This document shows, in pieces, positions 37,203 through 47,699 of a stretch of 64,000 nt of DNA. Numbering within the stretch: position 1 is the stretch's first letter; the number at the start of each line of letters is the position of its first letter. Under the pieces are notes generated by a model. It worked only from the letters and a program-made list of their open reading frames with translations, made no database searches and was not told where the DNA came from. The DNA is taken from the NCBI GenBank assembly GCA_905220665.1, contig CAJNAR010000022.1, positions 1-64,000 of the forward strand, read 5' to 3'. Source of the DNA: Albugo candida (lineage: Eukaryota; Oomycota; Peronosporomycetes; Albuginales; Albuginaceae). A program made the position numbers and the translations under genes.

Positions 37203-38530
37203 AAGCAGTCTTATTTGATTCTCGTGTATCGGCTCGCTATATGCCGCTTGGCTACTAGGTCAGCTTCGTCCAAGCCATATTCAGCGTCACTGGTCTGCTA
37301 CATCCAATTTTGTGTCGAAAATTAACAACTGGTCTATTTTCTCCTAACGTATTGCATCGATACAAATTTCCTCCTTTCGAGCGCTATTCCGCGGCTGAAC
37401 TTTGCTGAAGCTGGCCTACCTGATCTTTATCATGTTTGAACACCATCATAGTACTTTGATGCATAAATAATGATGTTCCCCGTATTACTTTTTTCCTGAC
37501 GGCGCTGCTGTATCTCTCCGTCTGTGCGCCAACCAGCTTGAGCAGCTATACGACGTGCTTACGAGTATTGCCAATCTTCAAAATTTGCCTCTGCGATATT
37601 GTGGAGCATCAGATACGACACATACCCACTTAGAACCTGTACTGGACGGGAAGCAGCATCCAACCTCTCACAGCGGTTATCGAGAAGAAAGCGCAATGTC
37701 TACCTTACATTACGGCATGATGTCCAGAGTATAGTCTCCAAATTTTCTTCGATAATGGCTTTTGTTGCAAAAGATGAGAAATTCTGATTCAGAAACGAAC
37801 TCTGAAGAGTATGAATTCTATTGTGTTTCACTACGGCGGGATTCCGAATGCCTGAATGCCGTACCACCGTAAGAAGCTAATAAATTGGAATCTAGGATTT
37901 ATTTTCTTGTGACGCGTCAGAGTGGCTTACTCTCGGAACTGAATCATGGACAGTCAAAGAGGACCGCGCGCACGAACGCTATACGCATAGCACAGTTTTC
38001 TATTGTTGCTTAAAGCCACCTCGAACTTGTACACTGAACCAAATCAAAGCAACTTCCTTTCTCTAGCCTCTTAATGTAATGATCTGTAAGCTTGTATAGC
38101 ACAATGAACACTGCTCTCTTCGGATTGGCATGAAAGTCAGAGACTACAGCGATAATCGCAGGAACTAGATCGAACATTGAAAAATGATAAACAAATCAGT
38201 GTCTCATTTGGATGCTAATGAATTTTACAACAGATACCTATACCAAAAAAGCGAATATGATACTTTCTCAGCTACTTAATTATTCTTACAACATTCCATG
38301 GAAGATTTTGTTGGTTTTGTGCTTCTTTTGAAATTGTGGACAGATTGATTGTTTTCCGAACTCGGTATCGAAGAGATTTAACCAAATGCAAAACCTAATA
38401 CAATATCTTTTCACTCGATTTTATATGCTAGCATGGACGAGGATACAAAATTTGCAAGAAGCAGCAATCCAGTTTGAAAAACCATGTATATTCGTCTTCC
38501 TGATGCTATATGAGAAGGCTGCTCAAGATC
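37203..38530. other. Gene-poor spacer after FANCD2
   Basis: Only one short frame (37599-37787) and no recognised motif. It probably contains the FANCD2 3' flank. No repeat or RNA gene is seen. Confidence 0.5.
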
Positions 38531-38531
38531 T

Positions 38532-39090
38532 CTAAAATTTCGACCTTATCCTCCGCGTCGAGCAACTTACGGATGGTTCGGTACTCCTGATCTCAAGAAT
38601 TTGTAGCTTTCTCAACACGGTCACGTGATGCGTGGGCAACTTGCTGCATGGCTGGTCAAGGCACTTCCATCTCATTTTACCTCCTTGCAAGCAAAGCTTT
38701 GAGATGCGTTCAAAATCACAGCCGCATGTCATACACGGACCTCGTTTTCGTTGGGTAAATGAGAAACTTGGACGACAAGTTTTTTTTTCAAGAGCCTTGG
38801 CTAGTAAGTAGCATCTTTTTGCTGTTTTGTCTGTGCCAACGTACACTCTTGCAAGACATTTCGCTAATCCACACTTGAATGTCTTCTGCCAATTACCCGA
38901 CGAGATCAAAGTCGCTGCGCACAAAAGCATGATTATAGGCTTTTTTTCTAACTATTGCATCTTGCCAGCGTGACATTTTGGGGCTTTGTTTGAAAAAGCC
39001 ATACAAATAGTATTTTCGGTCCAGGCTCCCTCTGCTCGCTAAGAATCGAGCAAGACGTGAAAGGTTGGTCATCCGATTAGATACCGACAT
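38532..39090 (-). CDS. Hypothetical protein or gene remnant, minus strand
   Basis: Two overlapping minus-strand frames may belong to one gene. One (39090-38893) begins MSVSNRMTNLSRLARFLASR and is basic. The other (38930-38532) holds a cysteine-rich stretch (PCMTCGCDFERISKLC, then KCLDQPC), which could bind zinc. Their overlap (38893-38930) has a GT near 38915 and an AG near 38878 that could join them by a short intron, but the phase was not verified. I do not recognise the family. It may be a pseudogene. Confidence 0.3.
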
Positions 39091-39662
39091 TTGGCAAGAT
39101 AGCTCAAAACGATAATATTACATCCAGGATTCACATTCAAGCAAAACAAAGTGCTGTTTTCTTCTTCTATTTGTTTTGGGTGTGTCTTTCTTCCACGACA
39201 CCGCGCACTTCTCTTTTCAAAGATTTGCTATTCTAGCCATGTATCTCGAAGATTTTCAATGTGTTGACGACTCAGCAATATCGTGATCCCTGAAGTCTCA
39301 CTGGGGTAACAGAACCTAGACAGATTTTGTCCCAATTCATCCAAGCTTTTTGCGTCCAGCACGCTCATCCATTCCTTTGGGGTATCAGACAGTTTTTAGC
39401 GCCTATCAAATAATAAACGCGAGTACAACAGAACCGTGGAGTTTTTTGGTAAATTTGGAGCCAAAAAGACGACTGATTCCTCTGATGGAATTCGCTAAAA
39501 TATCTCGTTGCCGTACTCGAACAAAAAGTGCGCCATGTCGATGAACACTATCTATTCATAAGATATTCAGTGGATGTGTTTTGAGCGTCATTACAGAGCT
39601 ATTGACTAGTAAGCCTCGAGTGTAAAAATGAATTTTTTAGAGCGCTGCAAATGTGCTGATAA

Positions 39663-39896
39663 ATGAACTCAACCTTTGAATATAAGAAGTCAATGCTGAC
39701 AATTGTCCACCTAGAATTGTTCGAGCAAGCTAGATTTTATTCCGGTATATTCGTCTCGATAGAGGAACAGCGCGAACCATTTCCATGTAAACCTAAAATG
39801 TTAGTTCGTCAAAAGTACGAATTTGATCAACGGATTCGATTTCACTTGGACGCCTGTTGCTTCGAATTCATGCTACCAAACAATACGTCATACTAG
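39663..39896 (+). CDS. Hypothetical 77-aa open frame
   Basis: An ATG-started frame with balanced, protein-like composition (e.g. IVHLELFEQARFYSGIFV, then KPKMLVRQKYEFDQ). No signal peptide, motif or neighbour supports a function. It could be an exon of a larger unseen gene or chance; nothing upstream to 39.1 kb joins it convincingly. Confidence 0.2.
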   Translation: MNSTFEYKKSMLTIVHLELFEQARFYSGIFVSIEEQREPFPCKPKMLVRQKYEFDQRIRFHLDACCFEFMLPNNTSY

Positions 39897-40210
39897 TCAA
39901 ACCCTCTTGTCTGATCGTTCAATCAGATAAACAGTGACACCACTTTTCTTTTGAATTATAATGATTGTGTTTGAGTCCAAACCACTTTCCACCTCGTGCT
40001 GGTTAAAAATTGAAAGGCATTATCCCATCAATTCACTTGATTGCACCTGAAACGTTTTGCCCAGTGACTTGGTACCTAAACAGCGCAAAAAATACGTTAG
40101 ATCCACGCTCATGTCCACTGCTTGGGAGCGTTTAGGCTCCTTCATCGAGCATTCCATACAGTCACTAAATCGTAAGGGCCTGTATCTAGAATTTTAGAGT
40201 ACTCAGCCGC

Positions 40211-40915
40211 ATGGAACGCACAGATACTTCGCGAAACAATGACGTGAGAACTCTAGTTTTGCAAGATTTCATAAATCGAGTCAATGTAAATCCTTCAACC
40301 GGTCTGACTCGAGAAGATGCGATGGCACGTCGGGAACTTTACGGCCCAAATCGCGTGACACCGCCATTGCATTGTCCGTCGTGGATTTGTTGTCTAATTC
40401 CATGTATTACCCGTATCTCGTCCATGGTTGCTTACCGACAAGCATTACCTGTTAAGGCTACTGTCAGACGTCAAAGCGATCGATTGGGAGGATCGCAGCT
40501 AGTACATATGGACCCAGCGAGTCTAGTGTATGGTGACGTGGTAGAGATTCGTGAGAACGATGTTATTCCAGCAGATTTGCGAGTCATTGAATGCTCATCC
40601 GATTGTATTGTGGATCAGTCCGTGTTCTTGACTTATGCCTCAGCATCAAAAGTATGTACCAATAGTGAATCAGATGATCAAGAGGAGTATGTCAATATTT
40701 TGAAAGATCACGGTGCAGAACGAGATCTTGAGCAGCAAGCGCATGGTCATCTGAAACAAGTATTAGTAGAGACAATGAGCGATGACCCGCTGAAGAGCTG
40801 TAATATCTTGCTTATGGGCACGCGAATATCTGAAGGTACGGCCACCGGAATCGTCATTGCGACAGGAGATCAGACATTTTGGGGTCAACTTATATCTTTG
40901 AACCAGTGGCCATAA
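40211..40915 (+). CDS. Truncated P-type ATPase-like protein (actuator domain only)
   Basis: A single-exon frame of 234 aa. The N-terminus matches the cation-ATPase N-terminal region (GLTREDAMARRELYGPNRVTPP, residues 25-46 or so, first 20 conserved). The middle is an actuator domain (LVYGDVVEIRENDVIPADLR, about residues 105-124). The end is the SEGTATGIVIATGDQTFWG block (about 209-227). Three hallmarks are missing: the TM1-TM2 hairpin is reduced to one short Cys-rich hydrophobic stretch (WICCLIPCI), the TGES dephosphorylation motif reads TYAS, and there is no DKTG phosphorylation site, nucleotide-binding domain or TM3-10. After the stop (TAA, 40913-40915) no continuation is seen. So it cannot pump ions as such. 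It may be a truncated gene or a regulatory relative. Confidence 0.7.
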   Translation: MERTDTSRNNDVRTLVLQDFINRVNVNPSTGLTREDAMARRELYGPNRVTPPLHCPSWICCLIPCITRISSMVAYRQALPVKATVRRQSDRLGGSQLVHMDPASLVYGDVVEIRENDVIPADLRVIECSSDCIVDQSVFLTYASASKVCTNSESDDQEEYVNILKDHGAERDLEQQAHGHLKQVLVETMSDDPLKSCNILLMGTRISEGTATGIVIATGDQTFWGQLISLNQWP

Positions 40916-41327
40916 GGTAAGATAATTAGAACGCTCAGCGCCGGAGCAACCAGGATTGCTTGAGAGAGTTTTCTGTGTAAATCCATAACTTATCGGCCAG
41001 TTCGGCTTATCGATTTGATCTCGATTCCTGTTGATGTCATACGTATGCCAGTTTGACCTTTGTAGAGTTCAAAATGCAGTTGTTTTCACTTCGGCGTGAT
41101 GCGGAGTACCCAGTGAAGGGCATTTACGACAGCGCAACTTAAGAGAACGAAGAATAACTCGAGACATCGTTCAAACAGCAAATAATAATAAAGTATTGAT
41201 AAATGCATAGGATTGTTTTGTGCAAATTCTTCCTACTTAAAGTATGTCCGATTTCGACTCGCGAACCAGTACTTACTCGTCGAAATTTGCGTGAATTTTA
41301 TTATTGCTTTCTACAGAGAAGAGCGCA
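40916..41327. other. Intergenic region upstream of UNC-50
   Basis: No gene seen. A TTTCTACAG at about 41308-41316, just before the UNC-50 ATG, resembles a splice acceptor and could end a 5'-UTR intron. Confidence 0.4.
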
Positions 41328-42581
41328 ATGATGGAAAGTACACTTGAGGAGAGCTACGAATGTGATACTGCCCAAGCAAGCGAACTTGAGCCAAGATTCC
41401 TCCCTCCGAACGCATCCACACTGATCAGAATCAATGAACTCGAAGAAAAACCGTCTCAATCGCCAACGCTTCCATTGCAATACTTTCCATCAGAGCAACG
41501 TACTCGTAGCAAAGCACGAAGCCGTAGAAACAAATCGTCTCCCATCTCATTTCGATCGTGCTCAATGCTGCCTGAATACTTTTTCCGCATTGTTTATTAT
41601 CGTCAAATGGATCTCGATGCAACTTTCTATCAGATGATAACACTTTTGCTGCAGCCGTCTAAAGTTTACAAAAGCGCGTATTACCGTAAACGTACGCATG
41701 TATACAGTCAAAGCTTCTTGATGCTCATTTCACGTAAAATGACCCTTTTTGCAGAGACGAAAAACCGATGGGCGCGTGATGATCCCGCATTTGCTGTGAT
41801 TGAATTGGGATTTCTACTGGTAACACTCTGAACAGTGTCGGTTCCGATATCGATACAAATCCTGCTGTAGATTGCGACCATAGCCTGGGCAATCACGTTT
41901 CAAACCGATAACATTGGATCTTTCCTGTCTTTCCTGTTTCATGCGATTATAGTGGAATGGCTTGGTATGGGTCTTTTGATCGCAACAACTTGCTGGTACA
42001 TCACAAATAATCATCTTCGACTGCGTAGAAGGTACAATTTGCTGATCACCACATTTGAAACACCCTAACTGTTGCTGTCTATCGTCATTTAATGCGTTCA
42101 AATAGCCAGATTGCAGACATGTTATATGTGGAACAACATGTGGAATGGCAGTACGCATTTGATATCCATTGCAATTCATTCTTCGTCCTGTTTCTACTGC
42201 TATATGTGATTCAAGTACGTGTCCATTTCTTCCTTTTCGAATGCTTATACAATGAACCGCTATTCCAGTTTCTCTTGCTTCCATTATTGGTATCCAACTC
42301 GTTCACATTTTTATTCGTCGGCAATTGCCTCTACTCCATCGCTTGGGCACTTTATACGTACATCACATTTCTAGGATACATGGGTACGTGTGGAAATCTA
42401 CTATGAGATGCAGAATGACAGCACTCTGAATGTAGCGCTACCCTTCTTACATCGCACCGAGCGACTTTTGCTTCCGTTAGTGTTCATCGGAAGCAATTTT
42501 CTCATTTTGTTATTCCTTCGATTAGCGTTTGCGTTGGATGCAAATATTGTGCATTTCTTATTACAATATTACTACGAATGA
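41328..42581 (+). CDS. UNC50: UNC-50 family Golgi/ER membrane protein (four exons)
   Basis: UNC-50 (yeast Gmh1) is a multi-pass early-secretory membrane protein linked to receptor transport and Arf-GEF recruitment. Exons 41328-41819, 41871-42031, 42106-42383 and 42436-42581 join in phase with GT-AG introns of 51, 74 and 52 nt, giving about 358 aa. Family signatures are YYRQMDLDATFYQMI, YYRKRTH, the diagnostic RWARDDPAF, GMGLLIATTCWYITN, VEWQYAFDIHCNSFF and YITFLGYMALPFL. Hydrophobic stretches in exons 2-4 fit five membrane spans. The first about 90 residues are Ser/Arg-rich and not conserved in animal proteins. The start ATG (41328) follows a possible splice acceptor, so a 5'-UTR exon is possible. 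Confidence 0.85.
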
Positions 42582-42973
42582 TTTTCAATGCTAAAACTAT
42601 TTTTTTTGCATTGGACCGTTACTGCGTCATCGTCCGCATGACGGAAGACTGTTCGCATTCCACAATGTATAGCGTTGTATGCATAGCATGAGAGAGCTTT
42701 GACGAATTGTGATGGAATAGAAAAAGGCCTGATAAGCATGAGACGCCACCACAGCCTCCATCCGAAGCATGGAAGTAGGAAGACTTCCTCTGTCGATTGC
42801 TCCGTTCATTCCATACTTTTTTGCAGAGCGTTTGGAAATGACACAGAAGCCGGAAGATTACTTCGCAAGCTGTATTGCGGCAATCAGAAACCAAAAATCT
42901 CTTATCCAAGTGTGAATACCATTGCCATTCGAATTGACTTGACAATTATCCACTCCTGTTAGAACTTCACATT
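42582..42973. other. Intergenic spacer
   Basis: Short frames on both strands (e.g. 42627-42809 minus, 42699-42962 plus), none recognisable. UNC-50 ends at its left edge and the coiled-coil gene starts at its right edge, so it probably carries the promoter of the latter. Confidence 0.4.
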
Positions 42974-43710
42974 ATGAAGACAGCACCATCTTCCGTCTTT
43001 ATACCCGCGGGAGGCACACTTTCCGACTCGAGAACGCATGTGTTACCTTGTAAAACATCACAGCGAGCGGTCAAAGTACCGACTGGCAAGCAGTCCATTG
43101 AATCGCCAGTACAATCCTTCCTTCCGATACTTCGCTCTCTGAATGTATAATTCATAGGAACATCCGTTGGATCGTATTGGGAATCGCCGAAAGCCGTACC
43201 ACGAAATCGAGAAAGAGATTCTTCAGATAAAAAGACAGCTCGAAAACTTTCGCTATCCCACCGCAGCGTACGCCAAACGAGTAAAAATTACGAGTCACTG
43301 ATTGAGCTTTTGCTAGGAGCACGCACGATAAAGAAAAGCTTCAGCATGTCTTTGCGTATTCGAAAGGAAGTATCTTGCCTGATGAAATGCTTCCAGGAGC
43401 GGGTTCGTTCACCACCACCCCATTTACCATGCATTCTGAGTTGTCGATTGCCGCAGACCTTATAGACCGCGACCTGCGTCATCAATACGATTCACTACAT
43501 GCAACCGGCAAATCACGACTGATGGAGCTCGAAAAGCTTTATGACGCTGTTGTAGTCGACATTGAGAGCAAACGGCATTTTGTGACCGAAATGATGAAAT
43601 TTGGGAATGTCTCGCGGGCAGCTGCTGTCGAACAGGAGCTGGAAATCAGCCTGTCCGAGCTCAAGCATTTGCACCAGCTGATCCGAAAGGAGAAAGGCTT
43701 GAAGAATTGA
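42974..43710 (+). CDS. Predicted coiled-coil protein (three exons)
   Basis: I infer exons 42974-43108, 43158-43280 and 43345-43710 with introns of 49 and 64 nt. All junctions are GT-AG and phase 0, giving about 207 aa. Exon 2 reads YHEIEKEILQIKRQLENFRY, a heptad-rich helix. Exon 3 has another helix set (SRLMELEKLYDAVVVDIESK, then VEQELEISLSELKHLHQLIR). No signal peptide or membrane span is seen. Function is unknown; the composition resembles cytoskeletal or ciliary accessory proteins, but I do not claim a family. It converges with the INPP4-type gene, whose stop is only 15 bp away (43726). Confidence 0.6.
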
Positions 43711-43725
43711 TGAATTTATCGATAC

Positions 43726-46700
43726 TTAGGAATCACGTTCCGTGACTGATGTCACCATATCTTGAATAGTGCTCAACGGAGGTCGATATATCGCTGGAAG
43801 AAGCTTGCGTTGAATAGAATTGAATGAGTATTTGGCCCTTCCAACGTTTTTCTTTGCGATATCAATTCGAGACCCAAACTCACGCAATATATTGGCGATC
43901 CGCTTGATCTCTTCAACTTGCGGTGGCTCCAAAATATCAGTTGGCGTCACATTTGATTGTCTGCTTTGTACAATAAGCCGTGCTTCTTCGATGGTAATGC
44001 TCATAGCCGTCCGATCCTTTCCAGATTTGCAGTACGTAACTCGACCTCCATTCAGACATCGAACTGCGTCAGCAGCATGGAGTAAAATCCACGTATTCTT
44101 CGCTGAAGCGTTCTCGGATCCGACGTACAGCCTCAATTTTTGTAAAGCTTTTTCGATACGTTGATGCGGGTCGGATCCAATGCTTTGAAATCGCTCATAA
44201 TACTTCATAATGGATCGTAGACTTGTGCTATTCACTTTGGATTGCAATGAGACACCAGAATGACCGAGAATATTGGCAAAGCTTTGCATTTCATTGATTC
44301 CTTGCGTAAATAAGACGGATGTAATTCCAATAGCTTGTCCTTGACGGAGACTTTGAGGCAGATGATCGTGCAAGGATGTGGGCACTGGAACTCCGATCGT
44401 ATAGCCGCCTGTGTTCTCGCTTTTTTTAATGTGAACCTGGTCCAGTGAGTAGTCAAAGTTCTCTATAGAGGTCGCGTATAGCTCGAACACGAAGGATTCC
44501 AAATGTCGAATGGCAAACCACGCGTCCGATATCATTCGAAGCTCTTTTCCCTGTGATGAGATCAAGCTTTCCCACCCGATAAGAAATCCAATTGAAGCCA
44601 GTTGATCTAGAATCTTGGTCTGTCTTTGTCGTAACCACAAGTCCAAACAGGCAACAAAAGACGTAACCAAAGTGCTCGCAGCTTGCGACACGGAAACGCT
44701 CTTACGACTAAAGTATTCCAATCGAAGAATTTCTTGACGACATAAGACTCGGATCAGATACTCTTTATCGATATTTCCAGCTGGTCCGAGAGGTTCCTCG
44801 GTATCCAGTCGCTGTGGTGGATACTTGAATAACACCTCTTTGCTCTCGTGTGATGCTTTTGAAGGTGACTGGCGTCGAGATGGGCGAACGCTTCGTAATT
44901 TGTTGGACAATGTCTGTTGCTTTGGCTCTGTATTACCCCATGAATGTGAAGCTGCGACTCGAAGTGAAGGCTTTTTCATCGAGATCTTTAAATTCCAATT
45001 CTGTTTGCTATTTGTACAATCTTCAGTCGCTATGTCTTGGATGTCATAAGCTTCCGTTAGTTCTTTGGCTTGGTCGAGTGGATCTTCTTCACCAAACAAT
45101 GTGCTTAAAGATGGATACAAGTAATCTTTCGGTGCATCTTCCTGAACGAGACAAGTCGTGCTAAGGTCCACAGACTTGGTTGTCCACGTTGTGTGTCGAT
45201 CCAGTATGCCTTGTAATCGCTTCAATTCCACTTCGATCTCACACAAGCCACGATCGGTGAGTCCCATTGCGTGAGCAGCAGGTGCACCGCATGTCACCAT
45301 CACATGTGTGCTTCCAGCAGCAGGATCCAACTGAGCGACTTGAGTGATTCCTTCGGTATCAAACGTAAGAAGATCTTGAACTGGAACCTTTGCATCCTCT
45401 TTCTTGACTTTGTGATCAGTATTGTTGTAATCGATTTGGAGATAGGAAACATGGAGATTCGTAGGCAATGCTTGTATACTGGAACACTGTTTATCAGCAC
45501 TCGATTTGAAAGTTTTTCCTTGAGAAGCCAGCGTACAGCACGTTTCGACCCAATTTTCCATTTCCATAAGCCGCAGATTTATATTCAGCACATGAGGATG
45601 GAGAAATGCTAATGGCATTTCCTGATGCAAATAGTGCGAAGAAAATGCATTCCGAGTGTCGATGTTCGACTTTGCAGCCAAAGGCGATTGTTTCTCGTCG
45701 CTATTTGCCAGTAGTACTGATACTTTCACGTGTATCTGGCCGCAATAAGAGTCATTCTCGCTACTTCTCACGTCATACCAATCAGAATGCGTCAAGCAAG
45801 TCACAGGCTCACCATTATCGGCTTCAGGGTCCATGACACATTGTTTGATTTCCATCTGACCTTGAATACTTGCTAAGGGAAGAATCACTTCTCCAATTGA
45901 TTCCTGTTCCACACCACTAATATACGAATGCTGTTCATCAAACAGCTCCATACGGAGCCATCCTGGTAGTCGCTCTTCTTCTTTAAAAATGGCTTTCTGG
46001 TAAAATTTGAGCTGTTTTTGATTATTCTCTGGTGCAATTTCCACGTGACTCGGTAAAGCAGACGAATTGCAGTAGCCCGAATGTGATTTTGTGGGAGAAG
46101 TTTTCTTCAAGGAAGCTGCGGTATGCCCCCACATGGGATCACTCAAACCGTACTCTGTGTTTGTACGTCCAACAATGATCTCGTAGGAGCTGCCTTGCAT
46201 CCCTTTGCCATGGTGAACGACCACAAAAGGATTCAAACAGCAGCGAGCATGGTCTTCACTTGTAGCTTCAGCATTAAATTGTGCTTTATTGGGGCTCCTA
46301 AGTATATTCACGATATTGGCTCGTCCTTGAGCGATCGAAAAGGCGTTTGCGTGTTGTGTTCCTCCAGTCGATTGGTTGGGATTTCCATCAAAATTACCGA
46401 AACCAGGTATACGTCTCTTGTTATTATTCTCTCTCTCTATAGCTTTCCAATTGCGTAACGATCGACCCGCGATAATTTGGACTCGGTATACATCGTATCG
46501 GTACGCAAGAGCTTCCGCATCATTCTCAAATTGCATGTTGATTACCCGAGCGTTCGTATACCTCTGAAACCACTCACTTTGTATACTTGCAAGCTCAGAG
46601 TGATAGATTGAAAGCATTTGCATTGGAACCTGAAGAGTGTAGTCAACTTCAGCAACCTCCTCGCTAGCGTATACGTTCGTTTGCGAAGTATCCATGGCAA

Positions 46701-47544
46701 GTCGATCGACAGATTCATCTGTGACCCGATGTGGACATAGAGTTGCCTTGTTCTTGGCTTGAGAGAGCCATTGAGCAGAGAACCGAAAAAACTTCATAAT
46801 TGGATGTCTTAAGCGATAGAGCATTGTTTCCTCAGGCCGTAGATCCATAAAGTCTACGCGACAGGCGGCGTTTCCTTCCCCAATGGACGAGTCAATGGGA
46901 AGTTTCATTGACAATCCCGTTTTTGCATTCGACAATAAGTCTTTCAAACAAGTGACAGCGGCTCCATATATCGGAGCATTTCGGTGATGACTGGAGCCAT
47001 TTTCATCCGGCAATACCACTCGAAACATCACTTGGCGATCATGACAAGTTTGTATGGCAATTAGAAGCTGGCAGCCAACCGAGAAACTGGGGTGTGTACT
47101 TTTTTGACGTTCGGTACAAAATATGAGCTGCGGTCCATTTTTATCTGATTCTGAGAAGCGATCAGAATCAGGCATGGAATGAATATCTGCTTGCTCTTGG
47201 CCGAGATAGACTTGAACCGCTACGTTGGGAGATACATCTGCAAGCGACTTTGCTTGTTTGACTTTAGAAGCGAACGCGGACGACTGGGAAAGCATACTCA
47301 AAGCCCCGCGAACAAAAGTCTGTGCACTGTTCCTTCCTGATGCATTGAAAGCATTGCCGTCAATGTTAGTGCAAGAAATGAAAAATGCTAGTTCGGACAT
47401 GGCGCTCTGCTGGTCGTTTTCGACTTTGAATGAGAGAGTTGTAGAATTAGATTTCAGCTTACTCGATGAGCTTAAGGAGGCCACGGGTAACTCATTCATC
47501 CCTAAAAGATCAATTGATCTTAACTGATCAGAGTCCTGTTGCAT
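43726..47544 (-). CDS. Inositol polyphosphate 4-phosphatase-like protein (INPP4 family)
   Basis: INPP4 enzymes remove the 4-phosphate of PI(3,4)P2. The single-exon gene encodes about 1272 aa from the first ATG (47544; the frame opens slightly upstream). The catalytic CX5R loop is present as CKSGKDRT (about residues 1172-1179), preceded by LNGGRVTY, the family signature, and followed by AMSITIEEARL. The preceding ~350 residues show family-type sequence (LLHAADAVRCLNGG, SAKNTWILLH). The N-terminal ~900 residues are much longer than in animal INPP4A/B. They include a stretch with C2-like features (LPGWLRMELFDEQ, EVILPLASIQGQM) around residues 530-575 and long polar linkers. No PEST or membrane segment is seen. 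It lies downstream of the cyclophilin on the same strand. Confidence 0.85.
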   Translation of the reverse strand: MQQDSDQLRSIDLLGMNELPVASLSSSSKLKSNSTTLSFKVENDQQSAMSELAFFISCTNIDGNAFNASGRNSAQTFVRGALSMLSQSSAFASKVKQAKSLADVSPNVAVQVYLGQEQADIHSMPDSDRFSESDKNGPQLIFCTERQKSTHPSFSVGCQLLIAIQTCHDRQVMFRVVLPDENGSSHHRNAPIYGAAVTCLKDLLSNAKTGLSMKLPIDSSIGEGNAACRVDFMDLRPEETMLYRLRHPIMKFFRFSAQWLSQAKNKATLCPHRVTDESVDRLAMDTSQTNVYASEEVAEVDYTLQVPMQMLSIYHSELASIQSEWFQRYTNARVINMQFENDAEALAYRYDVYRVQIIAGRSLRNWKAIERENNNKRRIPGFGNFDGNPNQSTGGTQHANAFSIAQGRANIVNILRSPNKAQFNAEATSEDHARCCLNPFVVVHHGKGMQGSSYEIIVGRTNTEYGLSDPMWGHTAASLKKTSPTKSHSGYCNSSALPSHVEIAPENNQKQLKFYQKAIFKEEERLPGWLRMELFDEQHSYISGVEQESIGEVILPLASIQGQMEIKQCVMDPEADNGEPVTCLTHSDWYDVRSSENDSYCGQIHVKVSVLLANSDEKQSPLAAKSNIDTRNAFSSHYLHQEMPLAFLHPHVLNINLRLMEMENWVETCCTLASQGKTFKSSADKQCSSIQALPTNLHVSYLQIDYNNTDHKVKKEDAKVPVQDLLTFDTEGITQVAQLDPAAGSTHVMVTCGAPAAHAMGLTDRGLCEIEVELKRLQGILDRHTTWTTKSVDLSTTCLVQEDAPKDYLYPSLSTLFGEEDPLDQAKELTEAYDIQDIATEDCTNSKQNWNLKISMKKPSLRVAASHSWGNTEPKQQTLSNKLRSVRPSRRQSPSKASHESKEVLFKYPPQRLDTEEPLGPAGNIDKEYLIRVLCRQEILRLEYFSRKSVSVSQAASTLVTSFVACLDLWLRQRQTKILDQLASIGFLIGWESLISSQGKELRMISDAWFAIRHLESFVFELYATSIENFDYSLDQVHIKKSENTGGYTIGVPVPTSLHDHLPQSLRQGQAIGITSVLFTQGINEMQSFANILGHSGVSLQSKVNSTSLRSIMKYYERFQSIGSDPHQRIEKALQKLRLYVGSENASAKNTWILLHAADAVRCLNGGRVTYCKSGKDRTAMSITIEEARLIVQSRQSNVTPTDILEPPQVEEIKRIANILREFGSRIDIAKKNVGRAKYSFNSIQRKLLPAIYRPPLSTIQDMVTSVTERDS

Positions 47545-47699
47545 CGTGTGCGCCACGTCGAGGTAAAGAGGCCGCAATGTAGAGGCACTTTACAGCGACA
47601 GTAAAAGCTATAGCTTACTTACGAACAAGAGCTACGTACGGCGAACTTATCCTTAAGTTCTCGACAACTTGATTGCATTAGAAGTTATCTCTGTGGATC

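Noticed and set aside
40916..41327. Remaining exons of the P-type ATPase (DKTG and beyond)
   Set aside because: No DKTG, nucleotide-binding or TM motifs in any frame; the next recognisable coding sequence is UNC-50.
42619..42962. Small genes on both strands between UNC-50 and the coiled-coil gene
   Set aside because: Frames overlap each other and have no recognisable domain; insufficient support.
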